A stretch of 64,000 nucleotides of DNA, from positions 62,001-126,000 of the forward strand of contig CAZSWV010000001.1 of assembly GCA_964611295.1 (NCBI GenBank), in the 5' to 3' direction. Under the pieces are notes generated by a model. The model was not told the origin of the DNA, did no database searches, and was given only the letters and a program-made list of their open reading frames with translations. Origin of the DNA: B73-G16 sp964611295. Its GTDB lineage: Bacteria > Desulfobacterota > B13-G15. Below are positions 42,445 through 50,074 of the stretch, one piece after another (position 1 is the first letter of the stretch; each line of letters opens with the position of its first letter). Position numbers and translations under genes: made by a program.

Positions 42445-43002
42445 TTGGTGGGACAGAAGGAAAAGAAGAAAGGCAAAAAGGGGATCATAGCGATAGTCCT
42501 TTTGTTCTTTTTGGGGTTTTTTACGGGTGTGATGGTGGGTATAAGGTTAGGCGAAAGGGAAAAAGTGGCCCTTGATACCACTAAGCAAATAGGAGATAAG
42601 CTACTTGAAGGGAACGCCTCTGAACTCATTACCTCCAAAGAATTACCTCTTACCTTTTATGAGAAACTCCAACAAGAAGGAGCTGGACCTCGTGTTGAGG
42701 ATACCCAGCCCCTTGTTATCCCTCAAGCTCCAGTTGAGGTGAAGAAAAGGGAATCCAAGGAGCTGAGCAAAGAAGCGTTTTTTTTACAGGTAGGGGCCTT
42801 CAAAGATCAAAGGAATGCCAAACTTTTGATAGACAGACTCCACTCCCAAGGATATGAAGTGAGTATATATCCAGCCAGGGTGAGAGGAGAGGTTTGGTAC
42901 AGGGTGTGCGTAAAGGCTTCAAGTTCAAAGGAAGCAGAAGAAACTATGGGGCGGCTGAAAAAAGAAGGGTTTACAGAAGTCAGGGTATTAAAAGGGGAAT
43001 GA
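42445..43002 (+). CDS. SPOR-domain membrane protein
   Basis: 185 residues: basic cytoplasmic N-terminus, one membrane helix (residues 13-33, GIIAIVLLFFLGFFTGVMVG), a Pro/Glu-rich linker, and a C-terminal SPOR domain (FFLQVGAFKDQRNAKLLIDR to KKEGFTEVRVLKGE). SPOR domains bind glycan strands stripped of stem peptides at the septum, so a division role is likely. TTG start at 42445 (GTG 42448 possible), with no strong ribosome site. Follows argS by 11 bases, a pairing also common in other proteobacteria. Confidence 0.82.
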   Translation: MVGQKEKKKGKKGIIAIVLLFFLGFFTGVMVGIRLGEREKVALDTTKQIGDKLLEGNASELITSKELPLTFYEKLQQEGAGPRVEDTQPLVIPQAPVEVKKRESKELSKEAFFLQVGAFKDQRNAKLLIDRLHSQGYEVSIYPARVRGEVWYRVCVKASSSKEAEETMGRLKKEGFTEVRVLKGE

Positions 43003-43006
43003 GTAA

Positions 43007-43606
43007 ATGGGGAAGGATAAGGTCAAGGAGAATTTGACGGGGATCATATGGGCTGTGGCCATTGCCCTTTTGGTAAGGGCTTTTTTCGTACAAGCCTATA
43101 AGATACCTTCTAGTTCCATGGAACCAACCCTTTTAGTAGGTGATCATATATTGGTCATAAAATGCCTTTACGGCATAAGGGTTCCCTTCCTTGGGAAGCA
43201 GTTGATAGAGTTCTCAAAACCCAAAAGGGGTGAGATCGTGGTCTTTGTTTATCCCCGGGATCCCAAAAAGGATTTCATAAAAAGGGTCATAGGACTTCCA
43301 GGTGAGCGGGTCGAGATCAGGGATAAGAAGGTCTTAATCAACGGGCGGCCTTTGGATGATCCGTGGGGTGTATGGGAAAGGGAAGGGGTTCCAAGGCCGA
43401 GTTTTGGCCCCGTCACGGTCCCTGAGGATCATTATTTCGTTATGGGCGACAACAGAGACAACAGTATGGATAGCCGTTATTGGGGGTTTGTGCCTAAAGA
43501 AAACCTTATAGGTAGGGCCTTTGTCATTTATTGGTCTTGGGATTCTAATGGAAAAGGGCTTCTGGAAAAAGTGAGGTGGAGACGTATAGGCAAGCTCCTA
43601 CTTTAA
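43007..43606 (+). CDS. lepB: Signal peptidase I
   Basis: Membrane-bound serine protease that removes signal peptides. One N-terminal helix (residues 12-29), then the catalytic Ser37 in PSSSMEPTLLVGD and Lys92 in DFIKRVIGLPGE, and box E GDNRDNSMDSRYWG. 199 residues, the short bacterial form. Follows the SPOR gene by four bases. Confidence 0.95.
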   Translation: MGKDKVKENLTGIIWAVAIALLVRAFFVQAYKIPSSSMEPTLLVGDHILVIKCLYGIRVPFLGKQLIEFSKPKRGEIVVFVYPRDPKKDFIKRVIGLPGERVEIRDKKVLINGRPLDDPWGVWEREGVPRPSFGPVTVPEDHYFVMGDNRDNSMDSRYWGFVPKENLIGRAFVIYWSWDSNGKGLLEKVRWRRIGKLLL

Positions 43607-43617
43607 GGAGGCCTTAA

Positions 43618-44667
43618 ATGGAGAGGGTGAAGGTAGGGATTCTAGGGGCTACAGGGGTAGTAGGCCAAAGGTTCGTAAAGCTTTTGATAGATCATCCTTG
43701 GTTTGAGCTCACCGAACTGGCGGCTTCTGAAAGGAGTGCCGGGCTTACTTATGGCGAAATCATGCAAGAAAGGTGGAAGATCGAAGGTGAAATCCCGGAG
43801 AAGGTGGCTCACATGAAGGTAAAAGAGTGTATACCGAACCTTGACTGTAAGGTGGTCTTTTCTGCCCTTGATGCCGCCGTAGCTGGTCCTATAGAAGAAG
43901 AGTTTGCTAGGGAGGGCTACATTGTAATCTCTAACGCTAGGAACCATCGTATGGATCCAGATGTCCCCTTGTTGGTCCCAGAGGTGAATCCAGACCATGT
44001 GAGGATCATAGACAGGCAGCGTTCAAGGTGGCCGAAAGGAGGGTTCATAGTGACCAATCCCAATTGTTCCACAATAGGCTTAGTCCTTGCCTTAGCCCCT
44101 TTGAAAAGGGCCTTCGGGTTGAAGAAGGTGATCGTGACCACCCTTCAAGCCGTAAGCGGTGCAGGTTATCCTGGGGTTGCCTCCTTGGATATATTGGACA
44201 ACGTGATCCCCTTCATCTCAGGGGAGGAGGAAAAGATAGAGACAGAGACCCTGAAGATCCTAGGGGAACTAGGGCAAGGAGGTTTTATCCCAGCTGAAAT
44301 GGTAGTAAGTGCCTCATGCACCAGGGTAAATGTAAGGGATGGCCATTTGGAAAGCGTCAGCGTGGAGTTGGTGGAGAAACCCTCACCAGAAGAAGTAATT
44401 CAAGCCTGGAGGTCCTTCAACCCCCTTGAAGGATTAGGCCTTCCTTCTGCCCCTGTTCCTCCGGTGATCTACCGCGAAGAAAAGGACAGGCCGCAGCCTT
44501 TGAAAGACAGGGACCTTCAGAAGGGGATGGCCTGTGTGATTGGGAGGCTGAGGAAATGTCCTGTATTGGATTATAAGTTCTTCCTCTTGAGCCATAACAC
44601 CATACGAGGGGCAGCAGGAGCTGCCGTGTTGAACGCGGAGTTCTTGCTGAAGAAGGGATATATCTGA
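43618..44667 (+). CDS. asd: Aspartate-semialdehyde dehydrogenase, archaeal/fungal type
   Basis: NADP enzyme that reduces aspartyl-phosphate on the way to diaminopimelate, lysine, threonine and methionine. VGILGATGVVGQRFVKLL is the NADP loop, TNPNCSTIGLVLALAPL has the catalytic Cys, LQAVSGAGYPGV follows, and His is in ASCTRVNVRDGHLESV. These motifs and the 349-residue length belong to the archaeal/fungal branch (which also contains malonyl-CoA reductases), not the usual E. coli-type. Strong ribosome site (AAGGAGG). Confidence 0.88.
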   Translation: MERVKVGILGATGVVGQRFVKLLIDHPWFELTELAASERSAGLTYGEIMQERWKIEGEIPEKVAHMKVKECIPNLDCKVVFSALDAAVAGPIEEEFAREGYIVISNARNHRMDPDVPLLVPEVNPDHVRIIDRQRSRWPKGGFIVTNPNCSTIGLVLALAPLKRAFGLKKVIVTTLQAVSGAGYPGVASLDILDNVIPFISGEEEKIETETLKILGELGQGGFIPAEMVVSASCTRVNVRDGHLESVSVELVEKPSPEEVIQAWRSFNPLEGLGLPSAPVPPVIYREEKDRPQPLKDRDLQKGMACVIGRLRKCPVLDYKFFLLSHNTIRGAAGAAVLNAEFLLKKGYI

Positions 44668-44710
44668 TTATCCTCTCTAAGCCCGAAGTACCGCTAAGGG
44701 TTCAAATGAG

Positions 44711-45673
44711 ATGGCAAGGATCCTGGTGACAGGTGCTACTGGCTTCATAGGGAGTCACTTGGTGGAACGTTTGCTAAAGGAGGGCCATGAGGTATGGGCT
44801 CTAGTGCGGCGAAAGGGGCTTTTACCCCATGGCGTTAACGTCCTTTACGGTGACTTGGTTACTGGAGAGCTTCCCCCTCTGCGAGGGTTTGACCACGTGT
44901 TCCACCTTGCAGCCCTTACGAGGGCCGTTGTGACAGACGATTACTACAGGGTAAACTTCCTTGGTACCAAAAGGCTTGTGGAGAAGTTACTGGAAGAAGG
45001 CGGAGTTAAGGGGAAATTTGTATTCCTTTCGAGTTTATCGGCACAAGGACCTACCTCGGGCTTGAAACCCTCCACCGAGGAAGATCCACCGAGTCCAGTT
45101 TCACCTTATGGCAAAAGCAAACTCCAGGCCGAAGAATTCCTACAAGGCCTTTCAGATAAGCTTGAAATTTTGATCATCAGGCCGAGTATCGTCTATGGTC
45201 CTCGTGATACCTATATGCTTGAGTTCTTCCGTTTGATCAAGAAAGGTTTTTTGCCCCTCTTGAAGAAGGACCAAAAGCTGAGTTTGTGCTATGTAGCTGA
45301 CCTCGTAGAGGCCCTTTGGTTAAGCCTTTCTGCCAAGGCACCTTCTGGCGAGGTGGTGTGTGTGTCTGATGGAGAGGCGTATCCTTTGCGCCATATAGCC
45401 GATATGGTAGCCTTAATATTAGGGGTAAAGTACAGGACCATAAGGGTACCTTTCGTGATAGCCATGGGGGTTGTCCTCTTCAATGAGCTTTGGGGAAGGA
45501 TAAGGAAACGTCCACCGGCCTTTGGCATCAATAAGTTCCTGGAAGCTTATCAAGAAGCTTGGGTTTGTGACATCGGTAAGGCCAAAGCCCTTTTGGGCTT
45601 CAAACCCAAGTATTCCCTCAAGGAGGGGCTTGAAATTACCTTGAAGTGGTATTTGGAAAGAGGTTGGCTTTAG
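44711..45673 (+). CDS. NAD-dependent epimerase/dehydratase (CerR-like ketoreductase by context)
   Basis: Extended SDR of 320 residues: ILVTGATGFIGSHLVERLL (NAD loop), FHLAALTRAVV, the catalytic YGKSK (Tyr133, Lys137) and IIRPSIVYGPRDTYML. By motif alone it could be a sugar-nucleotide epimerase. However, it stands nine bases before a serine palmitoyltransferase gene, and the bacterial ceramide pathway (known from Caulobacter) uses an epimerase-family protein, CerR, to reduce the 3-keto group. CerR is therefore the best contextual guess. Confidence 0.7.
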   Translation: MARILVTGATGFIGSHLVERLLKEGHEVWALVRRKGLLPHGVNVLYGDLVTGELPPLRGFDHVFHLAALTRAVVTDDYYRVNFLGTKRLVEKLLEEGGVKGKFVFLSSLSAQGPTSGLKPSTEEDPPSPVSPYGKSKLQAEEFLQGLSDKLEILIIRPSIVYGPRDTYMLEFFRLIKKGFLPLLKKDQKLSLCYVADLVEALWLSLSAKAPSGEVVCVSDGEAYPLRHIADMVALILGVKYRTIRVPFVIAMGVVLFNELWGRIRKRPPAFGINKFLEAYQEAWVCDIGKAKALLGFKPKYSLKEGLEITLKWYLERGWL

Positions 45674-45682
45674 GAGGAACCG

Positions 45683-46864
45683 ATGGACTTATTCGATAAG
45701 TGCTTTTCCTGGCAAGAGGCCGAAAAGGCTAAGGAAGCGGGGATTTATTTCCTCTTCCGTAAGATAGAATCGGCTCAAGGGCCTGAGGTGGTGGTAAATG
45801 GTAAGAAATTGATCATGGCTGGTTCGAACAATTACTTAGGTTTGACGAGCCATCCGAAGGTCAAGGAGGCTGCCATAAGGGCGATAGAGCGCTATGGAAC
45901 GGGTTGTGCAGGGTCTAGGTTTTTGAACGGCAACCTCGATATAATTGAAGAACTTGAGGAGAAACTAGCCCGCTTTTTCCGAAAGGAAGCAGCCCTTGTC
46001 TTTGCTACAGGCTATCAGACGAATCTGGGGATCATATCAGCCCTTCTTGGAAGACGGGATGTAGCCATCTTGGACAAATACGACCATGCCTCTATTATCG
46101 ATGCATGTCGTTTGGCCATGTGTCAAGTGAAGAGGTTCAAACATAACGACGTTGAGGATCTAAAGAGGGTCCTAGAGGGGCTTCCTAAGGATGTGGGAAA
46201 GTTGGTGATTGTGGACGGTGTCTTCAGCATGGAAGGAGATATAGCGCCTTTGCCTGATATATTGAGGGTAGCCCGTGAATACGGGGCAAGGGTCATGGTG
46301 GACGATGCCCATGGCATAGGGGTACTTGGCAAAGGTGGTCGGGGGACAGCAGAACACTTTGGCGTCGAAGAGGAAGTGGACCTGATAATGGGCACTTATT
46401 CCAAAAGCCTTGCCACTATAGGAGGGTTTGTGGCTGGTCCCAAAAAGGTCATAGAGTACATCAAACACTTCGCAAGGCCTTTGATCTTTTCGGCAGCGAT
46501 AGCCCCACCCCTTGCAGCTGCAGCCAGTGCGGCCCTCGATGTGATCGTAGAGGAACCCGAAAGGAGGGAGCGTCTTTGGAAAAACACAAAGAAGATGCTC
46601 GAAGGCTTCAAAAGATTGGGGTTTGATACAGGCAACAGCCAAACTCCTATCATCCCCATAATAATAGGGAACATGGAGAAAACCTTCAGGATGTGCGGTC
46701 TTTTGGAAAAATACGGGGTTTTTGCAAACCCCGTAGTCCCACCTGCTACCCCGCCTGGAAGGGAGCTTATACGCACAAGCTTTATGGCCACTCATACGGA
46801 GGAACATCTTGATCACATCCTTTGGGCCTTCGAAAAGGCGGGGAGAGAACTAGGAATAATATGA
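45683..46864 (+). CDS. spt: Serine palmitoyltransferase-like alpha-oxoamine synthase
   Basis: PLP enzyme of 393 residues joining an amino acid to an acyl thioester with loss of CO2. GTGCAGSRFLNGNLD, KYDHASIIDACRL, VIVDGVFSMEGDIAPLPDIL, DDAHGIGVLGKGGRGTAEHF and the Lys loop IMGTYSKSLATIGGFV (Lys241) match, from memory, Bacteroides serine palmitoyltransferase, as does the C-terminal QTPIIPIII ... FANPVVPPATPPG ... SFMATHT block. The close relatives KBL (glycine) and BioF (alanine) are alternatives, but no threonine dehydrogenase or bio gene is adjacent. Overlaps the next gene by ATGA. Confidence 0.82.
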   Translation: MDLFDKCFSWQEAEKAKEAGIYFLFRKIESAQGPEVVVNGKKLIMAGSNNYLGLTSHPKVKEAAIRAIERYGTGCAGSRFLNGNLDIIEELEEKLARFFRKEAALVFATGYQTNLGIISALLGRRDVAILDKYDHASIIDACRLAMCQVKRFKHNDVEDLKRVLEGLPKDVGKLVIVDGVFSMEGDIAPLPDILRVAREYGARVMVDDAHGIGVLGKGGRGTAEHFGVEEEVDLIMGTYSKSLATIGGFVAGPKKVIEYIKHFARPLIFSAAIAPPLAAAASAALDVIVEEPERRERLWKNTKKMLEGFKRLGFDTGNSQTPIIPIIIGNMEKTFRMCGLLEKYGVFANPVVPPATPPGRELIRTSFMATHTEEHLDHILWAFEKAGRELGII

Positions 46865-47976
46865 GTATCTGTGTCCTGGAAGCCAAGGGCAAAAAGGAAA
46901 TACAGGCTTTCTTACGTTTGCCTTTTAGGCTCTATAAGCGCGATCCCCTTTGGGTACCACCCTTGGTGTCCGAGCTCCTACCTTTTTTAGATGGTAGACA
47001 TCCCTTTTGCCATCATAGTGTGATAAAGCCCTTTATAGCCTTCAAAAAAGGCGAACCTGTAGGAAGAGTTGCTGCAATAGTAGACCATAACTTCATTTCC
47101 TACCACGGAAAAAGGGTGGGGTACTTCGGTTTTTTTGAGGTGGTGGATGACCTTCAGGTGACAAAGGCCCTTTTTGAACGTGTAGAGGAAGAATTGAAGC
47201 GCCAATACATAGAGGAGATCATAGGTCCAATGAATCCTTCGACCAATTACGAATGTGGCTTGTTGATCCAAGGATTCGATACACCCCCTTTCCTTATGAT
47301 GCCCCATAATCCTCCTTATTATGCAAAGCTTTTGGAGGCTATAGGCTTTGAAAAGGCAAAGGACCTATACGCCAACCTGTTAAAGGGCGAGGGTGGTATT
47401 CCAGAAAAGGTTAAAAGGATAGCCTCATGGGCCAAGGAAAAACTACCTGAAGTGAAGATCAGGAACGTAAGGGCCAAGGAAATTGAGGAAGAAGTAAAGA
47501 AGTTCATGGAGGTATATAACGAATCCTGGGCCAATAACTGGGGTTTTGTGCCTATGTCAGAGCAAGAGGTCTCATACATGGCCAAATCGCTCAAGAGGAT
47601 CCTGGTACCGGAGTTGGCGCTTTTTGCCGAAGTGTACTCGGAGCCAGTGGCCTTTATCCTTGCCCTTCCAAATTACAACCACGTGCTCAAGGCCTTGGGA
47701 GGACGGATGACACCGTGGGGCTTGGTTAAGGCCCTTTTGGTCAAAAGGAGGATAAAGGAACTACGAATCCCCCTTTTCGGTGTAAGGCCTAAATACCGGC
47801 AGAAGGGGATCGACGCTATGCTTTACGCGGAGGTCTTCAAGCGGGGTTGGGAGATGGGATACAGGACGGCGGAGCTTTCGTGGATCCTCGAAGACAACCA
47901 CCTTATGCAGAAGGCGATCGAGGCACTTGGGGGGAAGCCCTATAAGGTGTACCGCATATACGGAAAGGCCGTTTAG
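46861..47976 (+). CDS. Large GNAT-superfamily acyltransferase, candidate bacterial ceramide synthase
   Basis: 371 residues. N-terminal FRLYKRDPLWVPPLVSELL and HSVIKPFIAFKKGEPVGRVAAIVD, then IIGPMNPSTNYECGLLIQGF, and a second GNAT-like half ending LFGVRPKYRQKGIDAMLYAE (acyl-CoA loop) and ELSWILEDNHLMQKAIEALG. This is a widespread family of double-GNAT proteins; the bacterial ceramide synthase of Caulobacter is also a GNAT-type N-acyltransferase. The start ATG 46861 overlaps the spt stop (ATGA), so the two are translationally coupled. N-acylation of the sphingoid base is inferred from context. Confidence 0.68.
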   Translation: MSICVLEAKGKKEIQAFLRLPFRLYKRDPLWVPPLVSELLPFLDGRHPFCHHSVIKPFIAFKKGEPVGRVAAIVDHNFISYHGKRVGYFGFFEVVDDLQVTKALFERVEEELKRQYIEEIIGPMNPSTNYECGLLIQGFDTPPFLMMPHNPPYYAKLLEAIGFEKAKDLYANLLKGEGGIPEKVKRIASWAKEKLPEVKIRNVRAKEIEEEVKKFMEVYNESWANNWGFVPMSEQEVSYMAKSLKRILVPELALFAEVYSEPVAFILALPNYNHVLKALGGRMTPWGLVKALLVKRRIKELRIPLFGVRPKYRQKGIDAMLYAEVFKRGWEMGYRTAELSWILEDNHLMQKAIEALGGKPYKVYRIYGKAV

Positions 47977-47978
47977 CC

Positions 47979-49586
47979 GTGAGGACTTTGGCTTTACATC
48001 TATTAGTAGCTGTAGCCCTTTGTGTTTTCTGGGAAAAGACCATGGCTCAAGAGGGCCCCTCTTATGGGGATGCCATTGTGATAGGTACGATAGCTGATGC
48101 TTCTGTCCTTATACCCATGCTTGCCTCAGATAGCGCTTCACATGAGGTATGCGATCTGATTTACAACGGTTTAGTCAAATACGACAAGGACCTGCAACTG
48201 GTAGGTGACCTCGCAAAAGATTGGAAGGTAAGCGAAGACGGAAAGACCATAACCTTTTTCCTCCGAAAAGGGGTAAAGTGGCACGATGGGAAGGAGTTTA
48301 CAGCATGGGATGTGCTTTTCGGCCTGAAGACCATCACTGATCCCAGAACCCCTACCGCATATTCAGGGGACTTCCTAGAAGTAGAAAGGGCTGAAGTGCT
48401 TGACAACTATACCTTCCGTGTAAGGTATAAAGAACCCTTTGCACCAGCCCTTTCCACTTGGGGGAACCTTGTGGTTTTACCTCGCCACCTACTGGAGGGC
48501 AAAGATATAACACAAAGCCCCTTGCGCATATCCCCCATAGGCACAGGGCCTTACCGATTTGTAGATTGGAAGCCAGGAGAAAGGATAGTACTTGAGGCCA
48601 ATCCTCATTATTTCGAGGGAAGGCCTTACATCGATAAGGTCATCTGGAGGGTGGTACCAGACCCATCCACTATGTTTATGGAACTTAAGGCCGGCAGTAT
48701 CGATTGGATGAACCTATCACCTCTTCAATACGCCCGTCAAACCTCTGACCCTTCCTTTAACAAGACTTACAACAAGTATAAATATTTGCCTTTCGCTTAC
48801 ACGTATTTGGGTTTTAACCTTCGCCATCCCCTTTTTAAAGACAAAAGGGTAAGGCAAGCGATAAGTTACGCCATCGATAAGGAAGAGATCGTAAAAGTGG
48901 TACTTTTTGGCCTCGGCATAGTAGCACATGGTCCTTATAAACCTGGAACTTGGTACTATAACCCTTATGTCAAAAAGTATCCCTATGATCCAGCTAAGGC
49001 AAAAAGGCTACTGGAGGAAGCAGGCTGGAAGGATACGAATGGTGACGGCATCCTGGACAAGGACGGGATTCCCTTCAGGTTTACCGTGTTGGTAAATTGG
49101 GGAAACCTGGCAAGGCTTAAGACAGCAGAATTGATCCAATGGCGATTGAAAAAGGTCGGAATAGATATGAGGATAAGGGTCCTCGAGTGGGCCACCTTCG
49201 TGAACCAATATATCGACAAAAGGAATTTCGAAGCCGTTATCCTCGGTTGGTCCACTGGGGTCGATCCAGACCAGTTCGATATCTGGCATTCTTCCAAGAT
49301 GGGACCAAAGGAATTGAACTTTATAAGTTATAAGAATCCAGAGGTAGACAGGATCTTAGTGGAAGCTAGGAGGACCTTCGATCTCGAAAAGAGGAAAAAA
49401 CTCTACTTTAAGTTTCAAGAAATATTGGCTGAAGAACAACCCTATTGCTTCCTTTACATTCCCTATGCTTTGCCGGTGATCCACTCGAGGTTCAAAGGCA
49501 TAAAACCTGCCCCTGCAGGGATTACCTATAACTTCATAAAGTGGTGGGTACCTAAAAGACTACAAAGATATAACCTCACCCACTGA
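47979..49586 (+). CDS. Family 5 extracellular solute-binding protein (oligopeptide type), orphan
   Basis: 535 residues with an N-terminal signal segment (residues 3-22, ending AQEGP). GDLAKDWKVSEDGKTITFFL, GVKWHDGKEFTAWDV, GTGPYRFVDWKPGERIVLEA and VRQAISYAIDKEEIV are SBP_bac_5 motifs (Opp/Dpp family). No permease or ATPase gene is near, and it begins two bases after the acyltransferase gene with a GTG start, so it is cotranscribed with the ceramide-type genes. Peptide, nickel or lipid ligand cannot be told. Confidence 0.85.
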   Translation: MRTLALHLLVAVALCVFWEKTMAQEGPSYGDAIVIGTIADASVLIPMLASDSASHEVCDLIYNGLVKYDKDLQLVGDLAKDWKVSEDGKTITFFLRKGVKWHDGKEFTAWDVLFGLKTITDPRTPTAYSGDFLEVERAEVLDNYTFRVRYKEPFAPALSTWGNLVVLPRHLLEGKDITQSPLRISPIGTGPYRFVDWKPGERIVLEANPHYFEGRPYIDKVIWRVVPDPSTMFMELKAGSIDWMNLSPLQYARQTSDPSFNKTYNKYKYLPFAYTYLGFNLRHPLFKDKRVRQAISYAIDKEEIVKVVLFGLGIVAHGPYKPGTWYYNPYVKKYPYDPAKAKRLLEEAGWKDTNGDGILDKDGIPFRFTVLVNWGNLARLKTAELIQWRLKKVGIDMRIRVLEWATFVNQYIDKRNFEAVILGWSTGVDPDQFDIWHSSKMGPKELNFISYKNPEVDRILVEARRTFDLEKRKKLYFKFQEILAEEQPYCFLYIPYALPVIHSRFKGIKPAPAGITYNFIKWWVPKRLQRYNLTH

Positions 49587-49623
49587 TCTTTAAAAATACT
49601 ACCTAAAATACAATGCAACCATC

Positions 49624-49658
49624 GTACTGGGGGACTCTTTCTAAAAGTCCCCCAGTAC
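49624..49658. terminator. Bidirectional hairpin between convergent genes
   Basis: Perfect 13-bp stem GTACTGGGGGACT (49624-49636) with AGTCCCCCAGTAC (49646-49658), nine-base loop. It lies between the plus-strand binding-protein stop and the minus-strand lipoprotein stop. No long T-run follows on either strand, so efficiency is uncertain. Confidence 0.7.
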
Positions 49659-49678
49659 ATGGGTTTCATAACCTCGCT

Positions 49679-49900
49679 TTACTTCGATTCGCTCGGAGCA
49701 GCAGGTTGAGCTGGTGCAGGAGCTGTTGCGTTTTCAGCACCTGCGCCCTCTTGGGGCTGGGTTGCGTTTTCAGAAGGAGCTACTTGTTCTGTCTTTGGGG
49801 CCTCAGGCGCAGGTGCTTCTTCCTTCTTCTTGCAACCATAAGCCATACCTAGAGCCGCTGCCAATACCACACTCAAGACCACCGATCCCAACTTCTTCAT
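49679..49900 (-). CDS. Small Ala/Pro/Glu-rich lipoprotein
   Basis: 73 residues. Signal peptide MKKLGSVVLSVVLAAALGMA ends in a lipobox (MAYGC), then KKKEEAPAPEAPKTEQ and a disordered tail rich in Ala, Pro, Glu and Gln. I start at the ATG at 49900 with GGAGGAGG; six residues upstream do not fit. Lys at +2 to +4 after the lipid-Cys. Such short abundant lipoproteins are common in Desulfobacterota; function unknown. Own promoter upstream. Confidence 0.78.
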   Translation of the reverse strand: MKKLGSVVLSVVLAAALGMAYGCKKKEEAPAPEAPKTEQVAPSENATQPQEGAGAENATAPAPAQPAAPSESK

Positions 49901-49935
49901 CGTGCCTCCTCCTAACATTGGATTTTAAGGGATGG

Positions 49936-49964
49936 AATATACATCTTCCCTTTTCCCCTGTAAA
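49936..49964 (-). promoter_or_regulatory. Promoter of the small lipoprotein gene
   Basis: Minus strand: TTTACA (49964-49959), 17-base spacer, TATATT (49941-49936), five of six matches in each box, 35 bases before the ATG. An inverted repeat CCCCT/AGGGG (49955-49968) covers the -35 and may be an operator. Confidence 0.7.
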
Positions 49965-50034
49965 GGGGATGCATTAAAAATTTAAGCTTTTTAAATCTTC
50001 CTTCAAGATGGGAAAGTTAAAAAGACAGCTTTGG

Positions 50035-50064
50035 TTGTGATTGGAGCATGTGGTCTGGTAAAAT
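50035..50064 (+). promoter_or_regulatory. Candidate promoter of the lipoprotein gene at 50075
   Basis: TTGTGA (50035-50040), 18-base spacer, TAAAAT (50059-50064). The -10 ends ten bases before ATG 50075, which would give a leaderless or nearly leaderless message. Confidence 0.4.
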
Positions 50065-50074
50065 AAAAAATAAG

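Noticed and set aside
49613..49977. Plus-strand frames opposite the small lipoprotein gene
   Set aside because: The minus-strand reading has a signal peptide, lipobox, ribosome site and promoter; the plus-strand frames have none.
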